From Acidobacteriota bacterium (GTDB lineage: Bacteria; Acidobacteriota; Polarisedimenticolia; J045), in assembly GCA_003696075.1 (NCBI GenBank), contig RFHH01000058.1:1-45382 (forward strand): a stretch of 45,382 bases of DNA, given 5' to 3'. Of this stretch, positions 1-7,941 are shown one piece after another (the stretch's first letter is position 1; every line of letters starts with the position of its first letter). The position numbers and the translations under genes are program-made. The notes under the pieces were generated by a model, which was given only the letters and a program-made list of their open reading frames with translations, had not been told where the DNA came from and ran no database searches.

Positions 1-141
1 ATCGTCGGCGCGCCGATCCGGCTGGCGGCGGGCCTCCTCGCCGCGGCCTTCTCGATCCACGCGCTGCTCCCGGTGCTCGACAACGCGATCGCCGCCGCCC
101 GGCACGACGGGGCCGCACTCCTGCGGCTGCTGGCGCCCTGA
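1..141 (+). CDS. fliR: Flagellar export gate protein FliR, C-terminal end (partial)
   Basis: An open frame runs from the first base to a TGA at 139-141 and encodes 46 residues. It holds a hydrophobic helix (AAGLLAAAFSIHALLPVL) followed by a short amphipathic tail, as at the FliR C-terminus. FliR is an inner-membrane subunit of the flagellar type III export gate with FliP, FliQ, FlhB and FlhA. It lies directly before flhB, the usual order. Only the tail is present, so the call rests mainly on context and the helix pattern. Confidence 0.75.
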   Translation: MVGAPIRLAAGLLAAAFSIHALLPVLDNAIAAARHDGAALLRLLAP

Positions 142-150
142 GGAGGCGGG

Positions 151-1266
151 ATGGCCGCCAAGCAGCAGGACCGGAGCAGCCGTACCGAGAAGCCGACCCC
201 GCGCCGGCTCCGCAAGGCGTACGAGCAGGGGAACGTCCCGCGCAGCCCGGATGTCGGCCAGGCTGTGAGTCTCGCGGCGTTCCTTCTCTGGGCCTGGGCG
301 GGCGCGGGGGCGATGCTGTCGGGGCTGGCGCGCGAGCTGCGGTTGTCCCTGGCGGGGGCCGCGGGACCGATCTCGCCGGAACGCCTTCTCGAGCGCGCCG
401 CTTCCTCGGGTCGCGACGCCCTTCTCCTGATGGCGCCGCTGCTCCTCCCCCTGCTGGTGCTCTCGGTGGTTGGCCAGATCGCGCAGTCGGGCTTTCACCC
501 GCGCAAGCAGCCGATCCCGTTCGAGCTGAACCGGGTGAACCCCGTGGAGGGCCTCAAGCGCTTCGTGACCGTGGAGAAGCTCGTCGCGGCCGGAAAGGCG
601 TTGCTGCGCGTCGCTCTCTACGCCGCGGTGGCCGCCCTCGTGATCGTGCCGGAGTGGCCGCGGGTGGTGGAGCTGGCCGCGGGAACGCCGCTGCAGATCC
701 TGCAGGCGGCGGCGGCCATGTCGCTTCGCGTCCTCTTCCGCGCCCTGATTCTCGGCGCGGCGCTGGCGGCCTTGGACTACGCCTTCACCCGGTACCGCTG
801 GTACCGGAACCTCTACATGACGAAACAGGAGATCCGGGACGAGGCGAAGGAAAACGAGGGCGATCCGCTGGTCCGGAGCCGCCTCCGCGCCCGCCAGCGG
901 GACGCGGCCCGGCGTCGCATGATCGCGGGCGTCCGGACCGCAGACGTCGTCGTCACCAACCCGGTCCACGTCGCCGTCGCCCTTCGATACCGGCAGGCGG
1001 TCATGAACGCGCCGGTCGTCGTCGCCAAAGGAAGAGGCTACATCGCCCAGCGGATCAAGGAGGAGGCGAGAAAGCACGGGGTGCCGATCGTCGAGGATCC
1101 GCCGCTGGCGCGGGCGCTGGACCGCCTGTGCGAGGTCGGGCTGCCCATTCCGGAGGCGCTCTACCGCGCGGTGGCCGAGGTGCTCGCCTACGTGATGGGC
1201 CGGCGCCGCGGGCCGTACCGGACGCACCCCGAGGTCGATCCGCAGCGTGAGGAGGCCACCCGATGA
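151..1266 (+). CDS. flhB: Flagellar export switch protein FlhB
   Basis: FlhB (371 residues) is the substrate-specificity switch of the flagellar type III secretion apparatus. The N-terminus is basic (EKPTPRRLRKAYEQGNVPRS), followed by four hydrophobic segments up to about residue 215, then the cytoplasmic linker and C-terminal domain. The autocleavage site is at N270-P271, but the loop reads NPVH instead of the canonical NPTH. The tail (GVPIVEDPPLARALDRLCEVG) matches the family. A strong Shine-Dalgarno GAGGAGG lies before the ATG. The stop overlaps the flhA start by 4 bp (ATGA), so the two are probably translationally coupled. Confidence 0.97.
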   Translation: MAAKQQDRSSRTEKPTPRRLRKAYEQGNVPRSPDVGQAVSLAAFLLWAWAGAGAMLSGLARELRLSLAGAAGPISPERLLERAASSGRDALLLMAPLLLPLLVLSVVGQIAQSGFHPRKQPIPFELNRVNPVEGLKRFVTVEKLVAAGKALLRVALYAAVAALVIVPEWPRVVELAAGTPLQILQAAAAMSLRVLFRALILGAALAALDYAFTRYRWYRNLYMTKQEIRDEAKENEGDPLVRSRLRARQRDAARRRMIAGVRTADVVVTNPVHVAVALRYRQAVMNAPVVVAKGRGYIAQRIKEEARKHGVPIVEDPPLARALDRLCEVGLPIPEALYRAVAEVLAYVMGRRRGPYRTHPEVDPQREEATR

Positions 1267-3320
1267 GCACGGCGCTCGCCCAGCCGGCACCGGTGGCGGC
1301 CCGGGCACACGCCTCCCTGCCGCTCGCGATGATTCTCACCCTCGCCCTCATCGTGGTGCCGCTGCCCTCGGCGCTGCTCGACGTCCTGATCACGCTCAAC
1401 CTCTCGACCAGCATCGTCGTCCTGCTGGTCGCCATGTACGTTCCGGGGCCGACGCAGTTCTCCGCGTTTCCCTCGCTGCTTCTCCTGATGACTCTCTTCC
1501 GGCTGGCGCTGAACGTCGCCTCGACCCGCCTCATCCTGACGCGGGGCGACTCCGGCACCTCGGCCGCCGGTGTCGTCATCCAGGCCTTCGGCAACTTCGT
1601 CGTCGGTGGTTCCTTCGTCGTCGGTGCGGTCATCTTCATCGTCATCCTCGTGATCCAGTTCGTCGTCATCGCCCACGGGTCCACCCGCATCTCCGAGGTG
1701 ATCGCGCGTTTCACCCTCGACGCGATGCCGGGAAAGCAGATGGCCATCGACGCCGACCTGAACGCCGGCCTGATCACCGAGCGCGAGGCGATCGAGCGCC
1801 GGGCGATGATCCAGCGAGAGGCGGAGTTCTTCGGGTCGATGGACGGTGCGGTCCGTTTCACCCAGCGTGATGCGATCGCATCGCTCCTGATCACCCTGGT
1901 GAACATCGGCGCCGGGCTGCTGATCGGGGTGCTGCAGCACGGGATGACCGCCGCCGAGGCGGTGCGGACCTACTCCGTTCTGACGATCGGCGATGGCCTG
2001 GTGACCGCCGTGCCCGCCCTGCTGGTGGCGGTGGCCGGCGGAATCATCACCACGCGCGCGGCACAGGAGCGGAACCTCGGCGAGGAGGTGATCGGCCAGA
2101 TTCTCCTCAATCCCCAGCCGCTGCGGATCGCTTCCGGCACGCTCCTGGCGCTCGCACTGGTTCCCGGCCTGCCCAAGGTCGCCTTCCTGCTGCTGTCGGC
2201 GGCGGTCTTCGGCGCGTCCCGGGCCGCCGAGGCGTCGCGGCGGGCCAGGGAGGAGGCTCCGCCCGCCGCGGAGACCCAGCCGCCGGACGTCGAGGACGAC
2301 GTGGAGCCGTTGCTCGGCGTCGATCCGATGTGCATCGAGATCGGATACGACCTGATCGCCGCGGTGGGAGCCGACAGGCCGGGCGGGATTCTGGACAAGA
2401 TCAAGGGTCTGAGGCGTCAGATCGCCTCCGAGCGGGGCTTCGTCCTGCCTCCGGTCCGCGTGCGGGACAACCTCCGGCTCCCGCCCGACCGCTACGTCAT
2501 CCTCCTGCGGGGCGTGAAGGTGGCGGAGGGCACGATCCCGAAGGGGCGCTTGCTGGCGCTGGAGGCCGGTGTCACGCGGCGCATCGAGGGGGAGCCGACG
2601 CGGGATCCGGCTTTCGGCCTGCCGGCGGTCTGGATCACCGCGGACCGGGCCGACGAGGCGCGCGCCGCCGGCTACACGGTCGTCGATCCGCCGGCGGTGC
2701 TCTCCACGCACCTGATGGAGGTGATCAACCGCAACGCTGCGGAGTTGCTGGGACGGGAGGACGTCGCCCGCCTCCTCGACCACCTGCAGAAGACCCACCC
2801 GAAGGCCGTGGCCGAGCTGGTCCCCGAGCGGATGACGGTGGGGGAGGTCCACCGGGTGCTGCAGGGGCTGCTCCGCGAGGGCGTTTCGATCCGCGACCTC
2901 CCGCTCATCGTCGAAACGCTGGCCGATGCGGCCGCCGGCACCCGCGACACCCAGGCGCTGGTGGAAGCCTGCCGGCGCGCGCTGGCTCGCTCGATCACCG
3001 AGCCGCTGCTCGACGGCGACGGAGTCTTGAAGGCGGTCGCGCTCTCCCCGGAGCTCGAGGAGGAGCTGACGCAGGGGCTCGTGCCCGGCCAGGACAACAC
3101 GCCGCCGCAGCCCCTCGATCCGCGCCGGGCCCGCGACATCGTCGGCCGGATCCTGACGGCGGTCGCCGGCGCCGGCGGCAACGCCGCCATCGTGGTCGGA
3201 CCTCAGCTCCGCCCGTTCCTCGCCGCCCTGATCCGGCCGCAGCTACCCCACACACCCGTTCTCTCCACGCTGGAGGTTCCGCCGGAGGTGACGCTCCGCG
3301 CGGTGGCGACGGTGAGCTGA
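1263..3320 (+). CDS. flhA: Flagellar export gate protein FlhA
   Basis: FlhA (685 residues, usual family length) forms the nonameric export gate ring that docks chaperone-substrate complexes. The first 330 residues hold about eight hydrophobic helices. They include the conserved FHIPEP-family blocks FPSLLLLMTLFRLALNVAST and MPGKQMAIDADLNAGLI. The rest is the cytoplasmic domain, ending in the family signature around RPFLAALIRPQLP and PPEVTLRAVATVS. It starts within the flhB stop (ATGA overlap) and is followed one base later by flhF, so it sits within one polycistron. Confidence 0.98.
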   Translation: MSTALAQPAPVAARAHASLPLAMILTLALIVVPLPSALLDVLITLNLSTSIVVLLVAMYVPGPTQFSAFPSLLLLMTLFRLALNVASTRLILTRGDSGTSAAGVVIQAFGNFVVGGSFVVGAVIFIVILVIQFVVIAHGSTRISEVIARFTLDAMPGKQMAIDADLNAGLITEREAIERRAMIQREAEFFGSMDGAVRFTQRDAIASLLITLVNIGAGLLIGVLQHGMTAAEAVRTYSVLTIGDGLVTAVPALLVAVAGGIITTRAAQERNLGEEVIGQILLNPQPLRIASGTLLALALVPGLPKVAFLLLSAAVFGASRAAEASRRAREEAPPAAETQPPDVEDDVEPLLGVDPMCIEIGYDLIAAVGADRPGGILDKIKGLRRQIASERGFVLPPVRVRDNLRLPPDRYVILLRGVKVAEGTIPKGRLLALEAGVTRRIEGEPTRDPAFGLPAVWITADRADEARAAGYTVVDPPAVLSTHLMEVINRNAAELLGREDVARLLDHLQKTHPKAVAELVPERMTVGEVHRVLQGLLREGVSIRDLPLIVETLADAAAGTRDTQALVEACRRALARSITEPLLDGDGVLKAVALSPELEEELTQGLVPGQDNTPPQPLDPRRARDIVGRILTAVAGAGGNAAIVVGPQLRPFLAALIRPQLPHTPVLSTLEVPPEVTLRAVATVS

Positions 3321-3321
3321 G

Positions 3322-4296
3322 ATGGTCGTGAAGACGTTCAGGGGGCGGACGGCCGCCGAGGCGCTCGCCGAGGCGCGTGAGGCCTTGGGGGCCGACGCGC
3401 TCGTGCTCGAGACCCGGCGCTCCGGGACCGCCGTGGAGGTGGTGGCGGCGGCACAGCGGCCGGGCGCGCGACCGCACCTTCCGCCTCCCGGGGAGCGGGA
3501 GACGCTCGGCCGTGACGCGGTCGCGCTGCGCGACATGCTGACCGCGCGGGGTTTCAGCCTCGTGCTGAGCGAGCGGATCGCCGCCGCGGCTCAGGCCAAT
3601 CTCTCCGCGGAACAGCTCGCCGACCGGCGGACCGCCCGCGCCTACGCACGCGATCTCCTCGCGCTGATCCTCTCGCAGGCGCCGGAGGCTCCCGTCGGCT
3701 CGCTCGTCGCGCTCGTGGGCCCGCCAGGGGAGGGGAAGACGACCACCGCCGCCAAGATCGCGGCGCGGGCCCTGTACCGAGCGGGCCGCCCCGTCGTGCT
3801 CGCTTCGGCCGATACGCGGAGGCTCGGCGGGGCGGAGCAGATGCAGGCCTTCGCCCGCGCCCTGGGCGCTCCGTTCCGGCTCGTCCGCGACGCCGGCGGG
3901 ATCGACGAGGCGAGGCGCGCCGCGGGGCCGAGCGGTCTCGTGGTCGTCGACACGCCCGGAGTGGCGCGCGGCGACGCGGAGGGCATCGCCGCCCTCGCGA
4001 GGTTGCTCGAGAGCGCGCGCCGCAGCGAGGTGGAGCTGATTCTCGCAGCCGACCGGGACGCGGAGACGCTGAGCGACACGGTCCGCCGGTTCGAAGCGCT
4101 CCGCCCCGGATGTCTCGCGGTGACCCGGGCCGACGAGACCGCATCGCCCGGCCAGGTGGTCACGGCCATCGCCCGCTGCGGGCTTCCGGTGCGCCATGTG
4201 GCGCGCGGGCCGGAGATTCCGGACGACCTCGAGGCCGGTGATCCGGCGCTGATCGCGGCGTGGGCCCTGGCGGACGCCGCGGAGGCGACACCGTGA
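3322..4296 (+). CDS. flhF: SRP-family GTPase FlhF
   Basis: FlhF (324 residues) is a signal-recognition-particle-type GTPase that sets flagellar position and number. The N-terminus begins with VKTFRGRTAAEALAEAREALG, a typical FlhF opening. The G domain carries a P-loop G133-P-P-G-E-G-K-T, the G3 motif as DTPG, and a TRAD element in place of TKxD. The protein is shorter than many FlhF proteins (about 370-450 residues) because the linker between the N-terminal region and the G domain is short. Its stop overlaps the GTG start of flhG, which encodes its partner ATPase. Confidence 0.93.
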   Translation: MVVKTFRGRTAAEALAEAREALGADALVLETRRSGTAVEVVAAAQRPGARPHLPPPGERETLGRDAVALRDMLTARGFSLVLSERIAAAAQANLSAEQLADRRTARAYARDLLALILSQAPEAPVGSLVALVGPPGEGKTTTAAKIAARALYRAGRPVVLASADTRRLGGAEQMQAFARALGAPFRLVRDAGGIDEARRAAGPSGLVVVDTPGVARGDAEGIAALARLLESARRSEVELILAADRDAETLSDTVRRFEALRPGCLAVTRADETASPGQVVTAIARCGLPVRHVARGPEIPDDLEAGDPALIAAWALADAAEATP

Positions 4297-5141
4297 ACGG
4301 ACGCCGCTACCCGCGATCGATCCGGCGAGCCCGGCGGGCGCTGGCTCTGGCGATCGCGTCCGGCAAGGGCGGCGTCGGGAAGACGACCGTCGCCGGGAAC
4401 CTCGCCCTCGCCCTCGCCCGGACCGGTCTGTCGGTGGTCGTCCTCGACGGAGACCTCGGCCTCGCCAACGTCGACGTGCTGCTCGGCATGACGCCCCACC
4501 GCACGCTCGAGCACTTCTTCCGCGAAGGGGTTCCGATCGAGGAGATCGTCCACCGCGGGCCGGGCGGGGTCGGGGTGGTGCCGGCCGGATCCGGCATGCC
4601 GGAGCTGACGCGCCTGACGCTCGACGAATTGGTTCGGCTCGCAGGAGCGATCGACGCCCTGCGCGCCGAGTGCGACGTGCTTCTCATCGACACACCGGCG
4701 GGCATCGGTGACGACGTGTCGCGCCTCGCGCAGCTCAGCGATCGCGTCCTGCTCGTCACCTGGCCCGAGCCGACGGCGCTCGTGGACGCGTACGCGGTCC
4801 TCAAGGTCTTCCGCCGCCAGAGGCCCGATCTCGAGGTGGGCTTGCTGGTGAACGGGGTTGCCGACGCGGCGGAGGCGGAGCGGGTTCACCGGCAGCTCGA
4901 CCGCGCGGCCTTGCGCTTTCTGGGCCGGGGGGTGGCGCTGCAGGGCCACGTCGTCCGGGACGAGGCGGTCCGCGAGGCGTCGCGCCGCCAACGCGCCGTC
5001 GTCGCCGTCAGTCCGCTTTCGCCGGCGGCACGCTGTTTCGAACGGCTGGCGCTTCGGATCGCGGCGCTTGCCGGCGCCTACATGCGGGGGGTCACCGGAG
5101 AAGAAACCGGAAACGCGGTTCCGGCGGAGCTGGTGCATTGA
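4293..5141 (+). CDS. flhG: MinD/ParA-type ATPase FlhG (FleN/YlxH)
   Basis: FlhG (282 residues from the chosen GTG) is a MinD-like ATPase that limits flagellar number, activates FlhF GTP hydrolysis and, in some species, restrains the flagellar master regulator. The deviant Walker A motif is S23-G-K25-G-G-V-G-K30-T-T. VVLDGDLGLANVDVLLG is the switch I/Walker A' region, and LLIDTPAGIG is Walker B. I chose GTG 4293 because it overlaps the flhF stop (GTGA) and has GGAGG 8 bp upstream. An ATG-like upstream start at 4260 would overlap flhF by 37 bp and lacks support. Confidence 0.93.
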   Translation: MNGRRYPRSIRRARRALALAIASGKGGVGKTTVAGNLALALARTGLSVVVLDGDLGLANVDVLLGMTPHRTLEHFFREGVPIEEIVHRGPGGVGVVPAGSGMPELTRLTLDELVRLAGAIDALRAECDVLLIDTPAGIGDDVSRLAQLSDRVLLVTWPEPTALVDAYAVLKVFRRQRPDLEVGLLVNGVADAAEAERVHRQLDRAALRFLGRGVALQGHVVRDEAVREASRRQRAVVAVSPLSPAARCFERLALRIAALAGAYMRGVTGEETGNAVPAELVH

Positions 5142-5158
5142 AGGGCAAGGAGAAAACG

Positions 5159-5920
5159 ATGCGTGACACCCCGCTCGTCGACCCCGACGTCGAGTGGACC
5201 GCGGAAGCCCGGATTCCCGGTTCCCCGGCGCGCGAGCGCCTTCTGCTCGCCCACGTGGGCCTGGTGAAGTACCTCGCCCACCGGATCGGGTCGCGGCTCG
5301 CCGGCCAGGTCGACTACGACGACCTCGCCGGCGACGGACTGCTGGGGTTGATCGAGGCAGTCGACCGCTTCGACCCGAAGCACAACGTCCAGTTCAAGAC
5401 GTACGCCGAGTCCCGGATCCGCGGCGCCATCCTCGATGGCGTGCGCTGCCGCGACTGGGCGCCGCGCTCGCTGCGCCGGGCGGCCCGCAAGCTCGAGTCG
5501 GCCATCCAGGCCGTCGAGGCGAGGAATCACCGGGAAGCCACGGACGAAGAGATCGCCGAGGAGCTGCAGATCTCCCTCGACGAGTTGCAGGCGCTCTACA
5601 TGCAGGCCAGAGGGGTCCGACTCGGCGCCCTCCCCGACACGGAGGAGGAGGGCCCCGGCCCGGTCGACCCGGGCGCCGACCCGCTGGATCACGTCGAGGC
5701 GAAAGAGCGCCGCGAGCTGGTCGCCGAGGAGATCAAGCGCTTGCCCGAGCGCGAGCGCATGGTGCTGAGCCTCTACTACGAGCGTGGGATGACCCTCAAA
5801 GAGATCGGCCAGATCCTGGACGTGACCGAGTCCCGCGTCTGCCAGATTCACACCCGCGCCGTCGCGCGTCTCAGGGCGCGGATCGCCGAACGCGTGAAGG
5901 TTCCGGAGGAGGTGAGATGA
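5159..5920 (+). CDS. fliA: Flagellar sigma factor FliA (sigma-28)
   Basis: FliA (253 residues) directs RNA polymerase to late flagellar promoters and is inhibited by FlgM. Region 2 is seen as LVKYLAHRIG, DDLAGDGLLGLIEAVDRFD and FKTYAESRIRGAILDGVR. Region 4 reads LPERERMVLSLYYERGMTLK and ends in the helix-turn-helix VTESRVCQIHTRAV. The ATG at 5159 is preceded by AAGGAG at 5147-5152; an earlier TTG at 5138 overlaps the flhG stop and is less likely. Four sites resembling its target promoter occur in this window: before flgM, motA, the 91-residue gene and the channel gene. Confidence 0.96.
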   Translation: MRDTPLVDPDVEWTAEARIPGSPARERLLLAHVGLVKYLAHRIGSRLAGQVDYDDLAGDGLLGLIEAVDRFDPKHNVQFKTYAESRIRGAILDGVRCRDWAPRSLRRAARKLESAIQAVEARNHREATDEEIAEELQISLDELQALYMQARGVRLGALPDTEEEGPGPVDPGADPLDHVEAKERRELVAEEIKRLPERERMVLSLYYERGMTLKEIGQILDVTESRVCQIHTRAVARLRARIAERVKVPEEVR

Positions 5921-5957
5921 GAAACGCCTCGCCGCGTGGGCGCCGGAGGAGCCGGCC

Positions 5958-6911
5958 GTGAGCCGCCTGCTGACCCAGGAGGAGGTCGACGCCCTGCTCG
6001 CATCCTTCGACGCGGGCGAGGGGAAGGAAACGCCCGGGCGCGAGGTGCCGTACGACCTGCGCGCCCCGATGATCCTCGCCGGGGAGAGGCTGGCGATGGT
6101 GCTGGCCTCCTGCGACCGGCTCGCCCGGCACCTCGGTGACGTCGTGACCTCGCTGATGGCCGCCGACCGCCCGGTTCGGGGCACCTTCACCGGGCTGGTC
6201 CAGCAGCCGGCGGCGACCGTCCTGGCGACGCTCTCCGCCACCGAGCCGGTGGGCCTGCTGCTCGACGAGCACGGCGAGGCCGTCGGCGGGCTCTCGTTCC
6301 AGACGGAGCTGGGCCTCGCCGTCGTGGACCGCCTGCTCGGAGGGAGCGGAGCCGTGGCCGACCGGCAGGTTCCCTCGCTGTCGATCGTCGAGACGAGGCT
6401 CCTCGGCGAAGCGATGGCGCGCGTCGCCCGCCACCTCGACCAGCACACCGTGCTCGCCCCGGTCCGGCCGGGCCCGCTCGAGACGGCTCCCGTGTTCGGC
6501 AAGCTCGCGGCGCGCGGCGGCACCCTCGCCACCGCGATGTTCCGGCTCGCCACGCCGATCGGGGATGCGGTGTGCCGCCTTCTGATGACGCCCGTCCTCG
6601 CCAACCGCCTCCTCGCCGAGGAACCCGACGAGCGAGGCGGCCCGACGCCGCCCGAACTCGAGCGGGCGCTGGACGGCGTTCCGGTCCGGGTCGCGCCGGT
6701 GGTGCACGGGGCGACGCTCCGCATGGGCGACGTGAAGAGGCTACGGCCCGGTCAGATCGTCCAGCTGGACGTGCGCGAGGAGGATCCGCTGGCCGTGCGC
6801 CTGAACGGCGAGCTTCTGGCCCGCGGGCAAATGCGCAGCGACGGCCGCCAACGGTGGTTCGAGATCAGGGAATTCGTTCGCGCTCCGGCCGCCGGATCGG
6901 ACGACGGCTGA
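5958..6911 (+). CDS. fliM: Flagellar motor switch protein FliM
   Basis: FliM (317 residues) is the middle part of the rotor switch (C-ring) and the docking site for phosphorylated CheY. The extreme N-terminus SRLLTQEEVDALLAS is the CheY-binding EIDALL-type peptide. A CheC-like middle domain follows, then a C-terminal SpoA domain (about residues 240-310; LRPGQIVQLDV...EEDPLAVRLNGELLARGQM). Translation starts at a GTG, chosen because it places the CheY-binding motif at the N-terminus. The gene lies 37 bp after fliA and 28 bp before fliN. Confidence 0.95.
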   Translation: MSRLLTQEEVDALLASFDAGEGKETPGREVPYDLRAPMILAGERLAMVLASCDRLARHLGDVVTSLMAADRPVRGTFTGLVQQPAATVLATLSATEPVGLLLDEHGEAVGGLSFQTELGLAVVDRLLGGSGAVADRQVPSLSIVETRLLGEAMARVARHLDQHTVLAPVRPGPLETAPVFGKLAARGGTLATAMFRLATPIGDAVCRLLMTPVLANRLLAEEPDERGGPTPPELERALDGVPVRVAPVVHGATLRMGDVKRLRPGQIVQLDVREEDPLAVRLNGELLARGQMRSDGRQRWFEIREFVRAPAAGSDDG

Positions 6912-6939
6912 TCCGCGGAGCGCCTGGAAGGAGATCGAC

Positions 6940-7344
6940 GTGAGCGAGACGAAGCAGGACAAGGGTTCCGGTGCCGGCGCCGCGACGGCCGAGCCGCCCC
7001 GGGACGAAGGCCCCGGGACGGCCGGTGCCGCTCCGCCGCAGCCGCCCCGGGAAGACGCCGCCGCTCCGGATGCCGAGTCCGCGCCCGCCGGGGCGGACTC
7101 CGCCGGCGGCGCCGCGATTCTCGAGAAACTCGAGCTACCGGTCGAAATCCGGTTCGGGAGCCTCACCTGGCCGCTGGGGAAGGTCCTCGAGCTGCGCGTC
7201 GGCGACGCCCTGCCGATCGGCCAGGAGGACGACGACGCCGTGACTCTCGTCGTGCAGGGCCGGCCGTACGCGAAGGGCGATCTGGTGGTCGTCGACGGCC
7301 GCTTCGCTTTCCGCGTCGCGTCGCTGCTGGGAGGAGACGAGTGA
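6940..7344 (+). CDS. fliN: Flagellar motor switch protein FliN
   Basis: FliN (134 residues) forms the lower C-ring and helps deliver export substrates. The first 60 residues are a Pro/Ala-rich acidic linker of low complexity. The SpoA domain follows (LPVEIRFGSLTWPLGKVLEL, GDALPIGQ, YAKGDLVVVDGRFAFRVASLL). The usual FliN ends with VTEII-type residues, absent here, but the fold signature is intact. The GTG start is preceded by GGAAGGAG. The stop overlaps the start of the next small gene. Confidence 0.92.
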   Translation: MSETKQDKGSGAGAATAEPPRDEGPGTAGAAPPQPPREDAAAPDAESAPAGADSAGGAAILEKLELPVEIRFGSLTWPLGKVLELRVGDALPIGQEDDDAVTLVVQGRPYAKGDLVVVDGRFAFRVASLLGGDE

Positions 7345-7613
7345 TGCCAAGCCTTCCGTTGCTCCTGATTCTCGGACTGCAGGTCCTGTTCAACCTCGCC
7401 GTTCTCGCTCTGGTCGTTCTGCTCCTCCGGCGGGAGCCCCGGGGCGTCCCCGCGGCCACCCCGCGCGCGGGGGCCAAGCCGCGTTCGCGCGAGACCGGTC
7501 CGCCGCCGCACCTGGCCGGCCTCGTCGCCCAGGCGGAGCGGGGAGAGGAACTCGTCGCCGAAGCGGGCCTCAAGGAGCGGTTGGCACGCTTCGCGCAGGG
7601 AGCGGAGGGGTGA
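7344..7613 (+). CDS. Small single-pass membrane protein, possible FliO-like
   Basis: This 89-residue product has one N-terminal transmembrane helix (residues about 3-26, LLLILGLQVLFNLAVLALVV) and a positively charged, proline-rich cytoplasmic tail ending in a short helix. I do not recognise a conserved family. Its size, topology and place directly after fliN are like FliO, a small bitopic protein of the export gate, but no FliO sequence signature is evident. ATG 7344 overlaps the fliN stop (TGATG) with GGAGGAG 7 bp upstream. GTG 7341 is an alternative start one codon earlier. Confidence 0.6.
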   Translation: MPSLPLLLILGLQVLFNLAVLALVVLLLRREPRGVPAATPRAGAKPRSRETGPPPHLAGLVAQAERGEELVAEAGLKERLARFAQGAEG

Positions 7614-7619
7614 CCGCCG

Positions 7620-7847
7620 GTGACCGGCGCGCTCCCGGCCCTCAGGGTGGGCGGCCTGTACCGGGCCCGGGCGTTGCGGCTGCTGCCGGACGGACGAGTC
7701 CGGCTGCAACTCGGCGGCGGGACGGTGACGGCGAGAGCGTTGCGGCCGGTCCGCGCCGGACAGGCCCTCGTCGTCGAGGTCGTGCGCCTCTGCCCGGAGG
7801 TGGTGCTCCGCGTGCGCGCGGCCGGGAAAGATCTGCCGGGTGGGTAG
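7620..7847 (+). CDS. Small beta-rich protein resembling the N-terminal module of FliK-type proteins
   Basis: This 75-residue protein has no signal peptide or membrane helix. Its pattern (RVRLQLGGGTVTARALRPVRAGQALVVEV...PEVVLRV) is an alternating-strand module. It resembles the repeated N-terminal region of long proteins annotated as hook-length control protein FliK, in which 'G-x-x-L-L-x-L-G-G-x-x-V-x-A' is followed by 'L-x-x-G-Q-x-L-x-x-x-V'. Here it stands alone. A GTG start lies 6 bp after the preceding stop. The assignment is pattern-based and uncertain; the function is unknown. Confidence 0.55.
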   Translation: MTGALPALRVGGLYRARALRLLPDGRVRLQLGGGTVTARALRPVRAGQALVVEVVRLCPEVVLRVRAAGKDLPGG

Positions 7848-7900
7848 GAAGGATCGTCCCCCGCGAGGCCTGCGAAGCGCGCGCGGGGCGGGCCTCCGCG

Positions 7901-7915
7901 CGGAACGGAGCTTGC
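7901..7915 (+). promoter_or_regulatory. Sigma-54-type promoter upstream of flgF
   Basis: CGGAACGGAGCTTGC matches the -24/-12 consensus TGGCACGNNNNTTGC at 9 of 11 defined bases. The invariant GG (7902-7903) and GC (7914-7915) have the required spacing. It lies in the 94-bp gap before flgF, the first real gap after fliA-fliM-fliN. Transcription would start near 7927, leaving a short leader that contains the flgF ribosome-binding site. Sigma-54 control of rod and hook genes is common in other flagellated bacteria; here it is an inference. Confidence 0.55.
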
Positions 7916-7941
7916 TAATCGCGGAAGGGGAGGAGAAGAGG

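Noticed and set aside
654-1250. Long alternate-frame ORFs across flhB, flhA and other genes
   Set aside because: They are GC-driven shadows with Arg/Gly/Pro-rich translations; the other frame has clear family motifs.
7582-7596. Second sigma-54-like match TGGCACG-N4-GCGC before the 75-residue gene
   Set aside because: The GG/GC distance fits, but the TT of TTGC is missing and the site is in coding sequence.
7610-7918. Overlapping 102-residue ORF starting at GTG 7610
   Set aside because: Arg/Gly-rich composition with no motif, while the 7620 frame has a patterned protein and good spacing.
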